A DNA stretch of 30,031 nt from assembly GCA_964486215.1 (NCBI GenBank), contig CAZALI010000015.1, forward strand, positions 1 to 30,031. The letters are read 5' to 3'. The notes beneath the pieces are model-generated. The model did not search any database, was not told the DNA's origin, and was given only the letters and a program-made list of their open reading frames with translations. The position numbers were made by a program, and so were the translations under genes. Source of the stretch: RUG343 sp964486215. Lineage in GTDB: Bacteria > Bacillota_I > Bacilli_A > RF39 > UBA660. Of this stretch, positions 1 to 8,132 are shown piece after piece. Position 1 is the stretch's first letter, and each line of letters opens with the position of its first letter.

Positions 1-30
1 TCGATGAAGTGATACTGACGTTCGCCGCTC

Positions 31-930
31 TTAACCATGTCGAGCAGTTTCTTGGTCCTTAACCCAATTTCTTGTAGTCTCTGTCAATACTTCATACAAC
101 AATGTGCTCCTAATACTAGTATAGCTTTGACTCTCACCATTATATTTAGCCTCTACTTCAGCGCCATACCCTATCCAACCATCTATTACACCTGCCAAAA
201 CAGGAGGGAACTTTACACGAGAAACTAATTCAGGATAATCAGTTTTTATTTCATTTAAAACCATTAAATACTTTTCTAAATTTTCTGTTGAAGAATAAAT
301 AACCATTGAATCATCTATATTAAACAAATCACCAGAATGAAATTTAAAATAAAAAGGTATTTTTTTGCTATCACATCTATTAAAAAACGCTAAAGCAAAT
401 TTATAAAGATCGCAATTATCAAGATTTACATATAAACGATGTTTGATATCAAAATCAGATTCTTTTTTCAAACTTAACACTCTTGATGAAACATGCAACC
501 AACCGGATTGTTGTTTATCAGGCCTATATCTGTCAATAGCATTTTTTAATTCCTCATCATCACTTTTCATAACATCTCTAATCAATTGAATAGAATCACC
601 ATAGCCAAAAAAAGATTGGATATTCCTTTGTGCAACATAATTATGAAGTTTAATAAAATCACTACCTAAACGCCCTTGTCGGTTAAGAGTCATAAATTCT
701 TCTCGAGACATATTACAAACATTATCATTCCATTTATTAAATAATTTAGCATAAAACATATCGCGACTCATTTTATCTATAGATGTTCCCTTATCAGCAG
801 TTCTAAGTAAATTTTCATACAAATATCCAGATTTAGCATATGCTGTTTTTGAAAACGCCGAAACAATTTTTTCAATAGTTTTAGGATCATCTATAGGATT
901 CTTAATATTCAATATTACATCTAAATCCAT
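31..930 (-). CDS. HopA1-like protein of unknown function
   Basis: A 299-residue soluble-looking protein with no signal peptide or membrane segment. The second half (from about residue 160) has the pattern I associate with the HopA1 effector-like family (named after a Pseudomonas type III effector; the same fold accompanies class V lanthipeptide synthetases): a strand LYVNLDN, then PFYFKFHSG, then a DDSMVIYSS strand, a helix, a GWIGYGAEVE segment and a closing SYTSIRSTLL helix. No catalytic residues can be assigned. The start is an ATG preceded by GGTGAGG four bases upstream. It stands alone on the minus strand and diverges from pflB, sharing the intergenic region with it; no lanthipeptide genes are seen nearby. 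The last few codons lie in DNA that is richer in GC than the rest, so the C-terminus (QETARHG) may be affected by a sequence junction. The family assignment is by eye and moderate; the function is unknown. Confidence 0.6.
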   Translation of the reverse strand: MDLDVILNIKNPIDDPKTIEKIVSAFSKTAYAKSGYLYENLLRTADKGTSIDKMSRDMFYAKLFNKWNDNVCNMSREEFMTLNRQGRLGSDFIKLHNYVAQRNIQSFFGYGDSIQLIRDVMKSDDEELKNAIDRYRPDKQQSGWLHVSSRVLSLKKESDFDIKHRLYVNLDNCDLYKFALAFFNRCDSKKIPFYFKFHSGDLFNIDDSMVIYSSTENLEKYLMVLNEIKTDYPELVSRVKFPPVLAGVIDGWIGYGAEVEAKYNGESQSYTSIRSTLLYEVLTETTRNWVKDQETARHG

Positions 931-969
931 AATACCTCACCAAATAAATATTAACACATATATCATTTC

Positions 970-998
970 ATTACTATCAGATTAAAAATTTTTGTCAA
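970..998 (-). promoter_or_regulatory. Candidate promoter of the HopA1-like gene
   Basis: Read on the minus strand, a perfect TTGACA (993-998) is followed after 17 bases by AGTAAT (970-975, 4 of 6 matches to TATAAT). The -10 is weak. The -35 overlaps, on the opposite strand, the TTGTCA -35 of pflB, so the two promoters lie back to back and may compete. Confidence 0.45.
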
Positions 999-1019
999 CT
1001 ACTGTACAAATTTTAAAAT
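992..1019 (+). promoter_or_regulatory. Candidate pflB promoter
   Basis: TTGTCA (992-997), a 16-base spacer and TAAAAT (1014-1019) give a good sigma-A-type promoter about 60 bases before the pflB start. An inverted repeat overlaps the -10 and the expected transcription start, suggesting repressor control. Confidence 0.6.
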
Positions 1020-1037
1020 GTTGGCAGATGCAACATT
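1017..1037. promoter_or_regulatory. Inverted repeat, possible operator of pflB
   Basis: AATGTTG (1017-1023) and CAACATT (1031-1037) form perfect 7-base arms around the 7-base spacer GCAGATG. It begins in the pflB -10 box and covers the expected start of transcription, the usual place for a repressor site. It does not match the Rex, FNR or CcpA (cre) consensus as I know them. It could instead be a short hairpin at the 5' end of the mRNA. Confidence 0.45.
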
Positions 1038-1081
1038 CTATATAAGAATAATATGATATCCTAAAACAGGAGGCGATAAGA

Positions 1082-3310
1082 ATGAACAAAGAATGGGAAG
1101 AATTTAAAACAGGTAAATGGGCTAATGAAATCAATGTAGAAAACTTTATACAACTAAACTATACAGCATACAACGGAGATGAATCTTTTTTAAAAAAGCA
1201 AACCGCCAAGACTGAAAAAATATGGACAAGATGTAAAAGTTTATTAAAACAAGAATTAAAAAAACACGTCTTAGATATAGATACTAATACTATGTCTGGT
1301 ATAAATAATTTTAAACCAGGATATATATCTAAGGATGATAATATTATTGTAGGATTACAAACAGATAAACCATTAAAGAGAATAGTAAATCCATATGGTG
1401 GAATTAAAATGGTATATCAAGAACTAGAAGCTTATGGATATCATCTAGCTCCTACAATAGATAAATACTTTAATGAATATAGAAAAACACACAATCAAGG
1501 TGTATTTGATGCCTATACCGATGATATAAAGATGGCTAGACACGTTGGACTATTAACTGGTCTACCTGATGCTTATGGTAGAGGAAGAATTATTGGAGAC
1601 TATCGTAGAATAGCTCTATATGGTATAGACTACTTAAGAGAAAAGAAAGAAGAAGACCTAAAGAATTATACTGGCCCAATGACTGATGAATTAATAAGAA
1701 TAAGAGAAGAGTTGTCAATGCAATGCCGTGCTCTAGATGATATTAGAGATATGGCTAAAAGATATGGCTATGATATAACTAAACCAGCTAAGAATAGTAA
1801 AGAAGCTATTCAATGGACTTACTTTGGATATCTTGCTGCCGTAAAAGAAAATAATGGCGCAGCTATGTCTTTAGGTAGAGTAGATGATTTCTTCGATATA
1901 TATATAGAAAGAGATTTAAAAAGCAAAAAAATAACTGAAGAAAAAGTTCAAGAATTAATAGATAACTTCGTAATTAAATTAAGATTAGTAAGGCACTTAA
2001 GAACACCTAACTATGATGAATTATTCTCAGGAGATCCAACCTGGGTAACTTGCTCTCTAGCTGGAGTTAATACTAAAGGAAAACATATGGTAACTAAGAC
2101 AAGTTATCGTATTATGCATACACTTACTAACTTAGATCCAGCACCAGAACCTAATATGACTGTTCTTTGGAGTGAAAAGCTACCTGAAAACTTTAAAAAA
2201 TACTGTGCTAAGATGTCTATTAATACTGATGCTATTCAATATGAAAATGACGACTTAATGAGACCAATCTATGGTGATGATTATACAATAGCTTGTTGTG
2301 TATCTGCTATGAGAGTAGGTAAAGATATGCAATTCTTCGGAGCTAGATGTAACTTAGCTAAATCTCTATTACTTGCTCTAAATCATGGTGTAGATGAAAG
2401 ATTAAAAGATCAAGTACTAGATAATGTTCCTGCTATGGAAGATGATGTCTTAGACTATGAAAAAGTAAAAAAAGCTTACTTTAAAGTATTAAAAAATGTT
2501 GCTGAAATATATTCTAATGCTATGAATATAATTCACTATATGCATGATAAATATGCATATGAAGCAGGTCAAATGGCTCTTCACGATACAGATGTTCATC
2601 GTTATATGGCCTACGGTGTTGCTGGTCTATCAGTCGCAGCTGACTCACTATCTGCTATAAAGTATGCAAAAGTAAAACCAATAAGAGATAAAGATGGAAT
2701 TACAGTAGATTTTGAAATAGATGGAGATTATCCTAAATATGGTAATGATGACGATAGAGTTGATAAAATAGCAGTTGAAATAGTAAAAGAATTCTCTACT
2801 GAATTAAAAAAGCATAAACCATATAGAGATGCAGAAACTACTTTATCTGTATTAACTATCACATCAAATGTAGTATATGGTTCAAAGACAGGAGCTACTC
2901 CTGATGGTAGAAAAGAAGGTGTTCCTTTTGCTCCAGGCGCTAATCCAATGCATGGTAGAGATGAAAGTGGAGCTATTGCTTCACTAAACTCAGTAGCTAA
3001 AATACCATATGAAAAATATTGCAAAGATGGTGTATCTAATACCTTTACTATTGTTCCTACAACTCTAGGAATTAACTTAGATGAACAAAAGAAAAACTTA
3101 GTTAATTTAATGGATGGTTATTTCTCACAAGGCGCTCATCACTTAAATGTTAATGTTTTAAATAGAGAAACTTTGATAGATGCTATGAATAATCCTGATA
3201 AATATCCACTATTAACTATTAGGGTATCTGGATATGCTGTTCACTTTAATAGATTAACGAGAAAGCAGCAAGAAGAAGTAATTGCTCGTACTTTCCATGA
3301 GAAAATGTAA
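1082..3310 (+). CDS. pflB: Formate C-acetyltransferase (pyruvate formate-lyase)
   Basis: Cytoplasmic glycyl-radical enzyme that cleaves pyruvate with CoA to acetyl-CoA and formate in anaerobic sugar fermentation. At 742 residues it has the family's normal length. The adjacent catalytic cysteines are seen as ACCVSAMR (Cys405-Cys406), and the C-terminal glycyl-radical loop as RVSGYAVHF (Gly717). A substrate-pocket-type segment GARCNLAKSLLLALNHG follows the cysteines. The start ATG has a strong AGGAGG (1068-1073) eight bases upstream. Its stop overlaps the start of pflA by one base (TAATG), so enzyme and activase are made together. The presence of this oxygen-sensitive enzyme points to a fermentative anaerobe or facultative anaerobe. 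No formate channel gene lies next to it in the window. Confidence 0.97.
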   Translation: MNKEWEEFKTGKWANEINVENFIQLNYTAYNGDESFLKKQTAKTEKIWTRCKSLLKQELKKHVLDIDTNTMSGINNFKPGYISKDDNIIVGLQTDKPLKRIVNPYGGIKMVYQELEAYGYHLAPTIDKYFNEYRKTHNQGVFDAYTDDIKMARHVGLLTGLPDAYGRGRIIGDYRRIALYGIDYLREKKEEDLKNYTGPMTDELIRIREELSMQCRALDDIRDMAKRYGYDITKPAKNSKEAIQWTYFGYLAAVKENNGAAMSLGRVDDFFDIYIERDLKSKKITEEKVQELIDNFVIKLRLVRHLRTPNYDELFSGDPTWVTCSLAGVNTKGKHMVTKTSYRIMHTLTNLDPAPEPNMTVLWSEKLPENFKKYCAKMSINTDAIQYENDDLMRPIYGDDYTIACCVSAMRVGKDMQFFGARCNLAKSLLLALNHGVDERLKDQVLDNVPAMEDDVLDYEKVKKAYFKVLKNVAEIYSNAMNIIHYMHDKYAYEAGQMALHDTDVHRYMAYGVAGLSVAADSLSAIKYAKVKPIRDKDGITVDFEIDGDYPKYGNDDDRVDKIAVEIVKEFSTELKKHKPYRDAETTLSVLTITSNVVYGSKTGATPDGRKEGVPFAPGANPMHGRDESGAIASLNSVAKIPYEKYCKDGVSNTFTIVPTTLGINLDEQKKNLVNLMDGYFSQGAHHLNVNVLNRETLIDAMNNPDKYPLLTIRVSGYAVHFNRLTRKQQEEVIARTFHEKM

Positions 3311-4029
3311 TGAAAGATAGTATTGATTCAATTGAAACATTTGGTCTTGTAGATGGTCCAGGTATAAGAACAGTAGTTTTCTTTAATGGTTGTAAGCTTA
3401 GATGCAAATATTGCCATAATCCTGAAATGTGGACTAAAAAAGAAGATAACTATACTGTAGATGAAGTCGTACACAAAGTACTAAGATCAAAACCATACTT
3501 CAAAGATGAAGGAGGAGTAACCTTCTCTGGAGGAGAACCTCTTCTACACAGTAAATTCATAATTGAAGTAGCTAAAAAATTAAAAAAAGAAAAAATAAAT
3601 ATCTGCCTAGATACAGCTGGAGTTGGTAATGGTAACTATGATGAATTATTAAAGTATGTTGATATAGTTCTTTTAGATATTAAACACACAGAAAAAGAAA
3701 CATATAAAGAAATAACTGGTATGGAATTAAAAGAAGTAGAAAACTTCATTAATGCATGTAATAAAAATAATAAAAGAATATGGATTAGACAAGTAATAAT
3801 ACCAGATATAAATGATAATACTAAATATATGGATTCATTAGTAGAGTATTTAAAGCACATCAAAAATATAGAAAGAATTGACTTTCTACCATTCCACAGA
3901 CTAGGTAGAGAAAAATATATAAAACTAAATATACCTTATCCATATGAAGATAAAGATGATATGGATAAAGATAAATGTAACGAGTTATATAATTACTTTA
4001 TTACTAAATTTAAAAGAGACTATCACTAG
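3310..4029 (+). CDS. pflA: Pyruvate formate-lyase-activating enzyme (radical SAM)
   Basis: Uses S-adenosylmethionine and a [4Fe-4S] cluster to place the glycyl radical on PflB. The cluster motif CX3CX2C is seen at Cys28, Cys32 and Cys35 (GCKLRCKYCHNP), preceded by the VDGPGIRTV segment typical of glycyl-radical activases, and the SAM-binding GGEP motif follows (TFSGGEPLLH). Length 239 residues is normal; the longer ferredoxin-type insert of other activases is absent, as expected for the PFL subtype. The ATG overlaps the pflB stop by one base and no good Shine-Dalgarno sequence is visible, so translation probably depends on coupling to pflB. The 3' end meets smpB head-on with a 4-base overlap (CTAG at 4026-4029), and there is no terminator between them. 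Confidence 0.96.
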   Translation: MKDSIDSIETFGLVDGPGIRTVVFFNGCKLRCKYCHNPEMWTKKEDNYTVDEVVHKVLRSKPYFKDEGGVTFSGGEPLLHSKFIIEVAKKLKKEKINICLDTAGVGNGNYDELLKYVDIVLLDIKHTEKETYKEITGMELKEVENFINACNKNNKRIWIRQVIIPDINDNTKYMDSLVEYLKHIKNIERIDFLPFHRLGREKYIKLNIPYPYEDKDDMDKDKCNELYNYFITKFKRDYH

Positions 4030-4472
4030 CCTCTTTTTATATTTGCTAAATTCTTATCTATATCTCTCTTAATATCTTTCTCTTTTAAACTTTGACGTTT
4101 ATCATAATTTTTTTTACCACGACAAACACCTAATTCTACTTTTAAGATATTATCTTTAAAGTATAACTTTAGAGGTATAAAAGTATAACCACCTTGTTCT
4201 TTATACTTAATTAGTTTCTTTATTTCACTTTTATGTAGTAATAATTTTCTATCTCTAGTCTCTTTATGATTAAATATATTTCCTTCATCATATGGAGCAA
4301 CATACATATTAAGAAGATATATCTCTTTTTCTTTTATTATTCCATAACTATCTTTAATACTAGCTTTACCTTGTCTAATAGATTTAATCTCTGTACCTGT
4401 TAATACAATACCTGCTTCATATGTTTCATCTATAAAGTAATCAAACTTAGCTCTTCTGTTTACTATTTCCAT
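4026..4472 (-). CDS. smpB: SsrA (tmRNA)-binding protein SmpB
   Basis: Binds tmRNA and brings it to stalled ribosomes in trans-translation. The 148-residue protein shows the family's N-terminal NRRAKFDYFIDETYEAGIVL and TGTEIKSIRQGKASIKDSY, and the basic C-terminal tail with GKKNYDKRQSLKEKD, which inserts into the mRNA channel. The start ATG has AGGAGAA seven bases upstream; this ribosome site lies inside the end of the CapA-like gene, whose stop is one base before the smpB start. Together with rnr, two genes upstream, this forms a ribosome-rescue and RNA-decay group: RNase R degrades the mRNAs released by tmRNA. The same rnr-smpB pairing is common in Bacillota, where the gene order is secG-rnr-smpB. 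Confidence 0.96.
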   Translation of the reverse strand: MEIVNRRAKFDYFIDETYEAGIVLTGTEIKSIRQGKASIKDSYGIIKEKEIYLLNMYVAPYDEGNIFNHKETRDRKLLLHKSEIKKLIKYKEQGGYTFIPLKLYFKDNILKVELGVCRGKKNYDKRQSLKEKDIKRDIDKNLANIKRG

Positions 4473-4473
4473 A

Positions 4474-5676
4474 TTATGCTTCTCCTAATAATCCCCATTG
4501 TAATTCAGGATATCTTTCAGATACAACAGCTTTGTATTTTTCATAATATGTTTTATAGCCAGGTAAAATACTATCATTTAAATTCTTATAAGAATAAAGT
4601 CTAAAATTAGAATTATATCCACTTCCTCTATTTGCAGCTGTATAAACAAGTTCTGCATGTGGATTTTCCACAGTTATTGTGGATGTTTTATCTTTATTAA
4701 TCTTCTTCTTTATAGTAACATCCATCATTAAACCAGTAAGCCTTTCTGTACCATCTTGATCACTTATGAAATTACCTAATGAATAAATTACAAATGTTTT
4801 ATTATCATTAACATATTCGACAGGTTCTACTACATGTGGATGTGCTCCGATTATTAAATCTACTCCAAGTGAAGATAAATATTCTGTCTCTTTTTCTTGA
4901 GCAGCATCTACTCCTAAAGAGTATTCTGTTCCCCAGTGCATTGCGACTATCACAACATCTACTTTATCTCTAACAGATTCAATATCTGCTTTTGCTTTTT
5001 CTTCAGAATATTCATTATTTAAATATTCTTTACCTACAGGTGTTGGTAGACCATTATTCCACATAGTATATGAAATAAATGCATATTTAATTCCATTCTT
5101 CTCATGAACTTTAGTTATACTAGCAGTTCTTTCTTCTTCACTACTCCATTGTCCAGAAGTTATTACTTCAGGATGCTTTTTCCAATATTCAACAGACTTT
5201 AGTACTCCCTCTTCTCTCTTATCCATCGTATGGTTAGTTGCGAGAGATACTAAGTCAAATCCAGAATCTATAAAAGCATCTCCTACTTCTTGTGGAGAGT
5301 TAAACATCGGATAACTTGAGTATCCTAAAGATGCTCCTCCTAAAATAGTTTCTTGATTATAATAAGCTAAATCATATTTAGAAGAAATAGGTTTTGTATA
5401 TTGTAACATTGGTTTAAAATCATAACTTCCGTCACTTTGTTTAGCATCTGCATAAACCCCATAGTGAATAAGAGCATCTCCTACCATAAATAAGTTAAAC
5501 GAATATTCACTAGGCTCTTTCTTTTTCTTAATCTTCTTAACTACTTTCTTCTTTTCAACAGGCTTCTTTTCAAATTTGATTCTATAAAAACCAAAACCTA
5601 CTAAGCAAGCACCTACTAAAAATAAGAAAATTATAAATTTAACTGTTTTCTTTAACTTCTTTCTTTTCTTTGCCAT
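4474..5676 (-). CDS. CapA-family metallophosphatase-like protein, membrane anchored
   Basis: A PGA_cap-type protein (the family of CapA/PgsA, of poly-gamma-glutamate capsule machinery) with a calcineurin-like fold. After a lysine-rich start, one membrane helix (about residues 12-31) and a Lys-rich linker come the metal-site motifs: GDALIH (Asp67), YNQET, ATNHTMD (Asn148-His149), AMHWGTEY and GAHPHVVEP (His279, His281). The domain is therefore likely outside the cell. The actual substrate is unknown; no capB/capC genes are nearby, so a capsule role is not implied. I chose the ATG at 5676 because AGGTGA lies five bases upstream; a GTG three codons earlier (5685) overlaps that ribosome site. The gene overlaps the end of rnr by 38 bases and is one base from smpB, so the three are probably one transcript. 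Inserted between rnr and smpB, it breaks their usual adjacency. Confidence 0.85.
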   Translation of the reverse strand: MAKKRKKLKKTVKFIIFLFLVGACLVGFGFYRIKFEKKPVEKKKVVKKIKKKKEPSEYSFNLFMVGDALIHYGVYADAKQSDGSYDFKPMLQYTKPISSKYDLAYYNQETILGGASLGYSSYPMFNSPQEVGDAFIDSGFDLVSLATNHTMDKREEGVLKSVEYWKKHPEVITSGQWSSEEERTASITKVHEKNGIKYAFISYTMWNNGLPTPVGKEYLNNEYSEEKAKADIESVRDKVDVVIVAMHWGTEYSLGVDAAQEKETEYLSSLGVDLIIGAHPHVVEPVEYVNDNKTFVIYSLGNFISDQDGTERLTGLMMDVTIKKKINKDKTSTITVENPHAELVYTAANRGSGYNSNFRLYSYKNLNDSILPGYKTYYEKYKAVVSERYPELQWGLLGEA

Positions 5677-7780
5677 CTTTATCACCTACAATTTCAAAAT
5701 CAATAGTTTTATCATCATGAGAAGCTCTAAGTACTTTAACTCTGACCTTCTCTCCTATTGTATATTTAACATGACTCTTTTCTCCAGTAACACACATATG
5801 CTCTTCATCAAAACGGAAGAAATCTTTCATATCTCTGAAAGCAACTAAGCCTTCTATTAAATTAGGTAATTCTACAAACATTCCAAAATTAGTCATTGAA
5901 GATATCATACCATCAAATTCTTCTCCAATATGACCTTCCATATATTCAGCCATCTTCATATCCTCAACTTCTCTTTCACAATCAACACTAGCTCTTTCTC
6001 TGTCACTAGCTTGATCAGCTATACTTCCAAGTTTACTTTCCCATTTATTAATAGTTTTATTATCTATCTTATTATCAAATAAATATGTATGAAGTAATCT
6101 ATGAACAGTAGTATCAGGATATCTTCTAATTGGAGAAGTAAAATGTGTATAACACTGGCTGCCTAAAGCATAGTGACCTAAGTTTTGATCTCTATAAATA
6201 GCTTTCTGCATACATCTAAGTAACAAAGTAGATAATATCTTATAATCAGGTTTATCTTTTAATTGATTTAGAATATTCTGCATAGCTGTAGGTCTAGTGT
6301 CATTAGCATCTCCCGTAACTGTATAACCAAGAGATGAAACAAATGATAAGAAATCAGTAATTTTTTCAGGTCTAGGTACTTCATGAATACGATAAATAAA
6401 TGGCAAATTCATAAAGTATATATGACTAGCAACACATTCATTAGCCGCAATCATAAAGTCTTCAATTAGTCTTTCTCCTTCTCCTCTATCACGAAGAACA
6501 ACCTCAGTAGGTTTGCATTCTTCATCAACTAATATCTTAGCTTCATCTACATCAAAATCAATATAACCACGTTTAACTTTCATCTTTCTAAGTATATGAG
6601 CAAGTTCATTCATTAACTTCAATGTAGGAGCAAATTCTTTATAATCATCCGCAACAGTATTTCTTTCTAAAATATCATTAACTTTATTATAAGTCATTTG
6701 CTTTCTAGATTTAATTACACTAGGAAAAATATCATATTCAATTTGTTTACCAGTACCATCAAATTCCATTACACAAGAAATTGCGAGTCTCTCTTCATTA
6801 GGATTAAGAGAACAAATTCCATTAGATAATTCATGAGGTAACATAGGAATAACTCTATCGACAAGATATACACTAGTACCACGATTATATGCTTCTTTAT
6901 CAAGAGGAGAATCTTCTGTAACATAATGAGCTACATCCGCAATATGAACACCTAATTCATAATGCCCATTAGGTAATCTCCTACAACTAATCGCATCATC
7001 TATATCTTTAGTATCATCACCATCTATAGTAAATATTTCTTCTTTAGTTAAATCACGTCTACCAGCTTTTTCTTCTTCACTAACTTTCATAGGCATAGTA
7101 GAAACTTGTTCTTTTACTTCTTCAGGAAATTCTACATCAAATTTATATTTATAAATAATAGATAGTATATCAACACCAGGATCATTCTTATGACCAAGTA
7201 TCTTAACTACTTTACCTTTATATTTATTATTATTGTTTATCTTATTTAATAACTCTACTACTACTTTATGACCGTCTACAGCGTTCATGGCATCTTTTCT
7301 ATCTACTTCTATATCAAGTTTTAACTTATCACCATCTAAATCTATATGGCCAACATCACCATTAAAAGTAATCTCTCCAATATATTGATCTACTTGTCTC
7401 TTTATTATCTTTAAAACTCTACCCTCTAGTCGATCAATATTCATTTTACTAATAACTTCTACTAATACAATATCATCATGAATAGCTCCATTCATATTAT
7501 CGCTATCAATATAGATATCTTCTTCTAGATTATCTACTTCTACAAAGCCAAAACCTTTCTTATTAGCTCTCATTATTCCTTTTTTTAGATGACTATTCTC
7601 AAGTAACATATACTTATCTTTTTTACTACGATAAATAATAGTCTCATCTTCTAATTCACCTAAGTCTTTTAAAAGTTCTTTAGTACCTTTTACATCGTTA
7701 ATCTCAAGCTCTTTTTCTAACTCACTAATATCAAGAGCCTTATCACTATTTTCTAATATGTTAATTATATCGTCTTTCAC
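5639..7780 (-). CDS. rnr: Ribonuclease R
   Basis: A processive 3'-to-5' exoribonuclease of the RNB (RNase II) family that can digest structured RNA. The 713-residue protein has a winged-helix start, two cold-shock-type domains (KKGFGFVEV... near residue 75), the catalytic RNB domain with the metal-binding DGDDTKDIDDA at 253-263, and a C-terminal S1 domain (EFDGMISSMTNFGMFVEL), ending in a short Lys/Glu-rich tail. I prefer the GTG at 7780: AGGTGA lies five bases before it. An in-frame GTG three codons earlier (7789) sits inside that ribosome site. It has its own promoter after the secG terminator, overlaps the CapA-like gene by 38 bases and probably runs on to smpB. Confidence 0.96.
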   Translation of the reverse strand: MKDDIINILENSDKALDISELEKELEINDVKGTKELLKDLGELEDETIIYRSKKDKYMLLENSHLKKGIMRANKKGFGFVEVDNLEEDIYIDSDNMNGAIHDDIVLVEVISKMNIDRLEGRVLKIIKRQVDQYIGEITFNGDVGHIDLDGDKLKLDIEVDRKDAMNAVDGHKVVVELLNKINNNNKYKGKVVKILGHKNDPGVDILSIIYKYKFDVEFPEEVKEQVSTMPMKVSEEEKAGRRDLTKEEIFTIDGDDTKDIDDAISCRRLPNGHYELGVHIADVAHYVTEDSPLDKEAYNRGTSVYLVDRVIPMLPHELSNGICSLNPNEERLAISCVMEFDGTGKQIEYDIFPSVIKSRKQMTYNKVNDILERNTVADDYKEFAPTLKLMNELAHILRKMKVKRGYIDFDVDEAKILVDEECKPTEVVLRDRGEGERLIEDFMIAANECVASHIYFMNLPFIYRIHEVPRPEKITDFLSFVSSLGYTVTGDANDTRPTAMQNILNQLKDKPDYKILSTLLLRCMQKAIYRDQNLGHYALGSQCYTHFTSPIRRYPDTTVHRLLHTYLFDNKIDNKTINKWESKLGSIADQASDRERASVDCEREVEDMKMAEYMEGHIGEEFDGMISSMTNFGMFVELPNLIEGLVAFRDMKDFFRFDEEHMCVTGEKSHVKYTIGEKVRVKVLRASHDDKTIDFEIVGDKDGKEKKEVKENS

Positions 7781-7797
7781 TAATATCACCTACTATC

Positions 7798-7826
7798 ATT
7801 ATACTTTATTTTAAGAAAAATAAAAA
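7798..7826 (-). promoter_or_regulatory. Candidate rnr promoter
   Basis: A perfect -10 TATAAT (7798-7803, minus strand) lies 17 bases upstream of the rnr GTG; a poor -35 (TTTTTA, 7821-7826) is 17 bases further. It is placed between the secG terminator and rnr, which supports separate transcription with a very short leader. Confidence 0.5.
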
Positions 7827-7841
7827 GAAGTTAAAATTTTC

Positions 7842-7864
7842 AAAAAAAAAGGACTCAAAAGTCC
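7842..7864 (-). terminator. Rho-independent terminator of secG
   Basis: On the minus strand, stem GGACT / AGTCC with a TTTG loop (7851-7864) is followed by nine T. The first base of the stem is in the secG stop codon (TAG, 7864-7866). Confidence 0.85.
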
Positions 7865-8079
7865 TATACAAACATCGCAATTAAAGATATTAAGAAGAAA
7901 GCTAGTCCTAATACTAAAGTAAAACGACTCATAAATAATTCAGGGCCTCTCTCTTTTCTATTTGCGAACAAAGTAGATGTATCAGCTGAAATAATCTTCG
8001 CAGCTGCTTCTGCCTTTGAACTTTGTAGTAAAACTACAATAATTAATAAAATTGATATAACAAGTAAAACTATCTCCAT
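7864..8079 (-). CDS. secG: Protein-export membrane protein SecG
   Basis: A 71-residue inner-membrane subunit of the SecYEG translocon. It has two membrane helices (about residues 2-18 and 52-70) joined by a cytoplasmic loop, with the family signature LLQSSKAEAAAKI after helix 1. The ATG at 8079 follows GGAGG by five bases; a TTG four codons upstream overlaps the ribosome site and is not used. It lies just after murD on the same strand, with a TATAAT-like -10 (8101-8106) but no clear -35 in the gap. The secG-rnr-smpB order is the common Bacillota arrangement. secE is also present in the window at 26.2 kb. Confidence 0.92.
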   Translation of the reverse strand: MEIVLLVISILLIIVVLLQSSKAEAAAKIISADTSTLFANRKERGPELFMSRFTLVLGLAFFLISLIAMFV

Positions 8080-8132
8080 AAGTACCTCCAAATAACGATT
8101 ATTATATTACCATAATTATCTTGTTTTCGCAA

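Noticed and set aside
1017..1037. Rex, FNR or CcpA operator for pflB
   Set aside because: The repeat AATGTTG-N7-CAACATT does not fit the consensus of these regulators, so the regulator is left unnamed.
931..1081. Riboswitch or small RNA upstream of pflB
   Set aside because: The leader is only about 55 bases with one short inverted repeat and no recognisable aptamer.
4474..5676. Capsule (poly-gamma-glutamate) synthesis locus
   Set aside because: Only a CapA-like protein is present; no CapB or CapC partner, and the neighbours are rnr and smpB.
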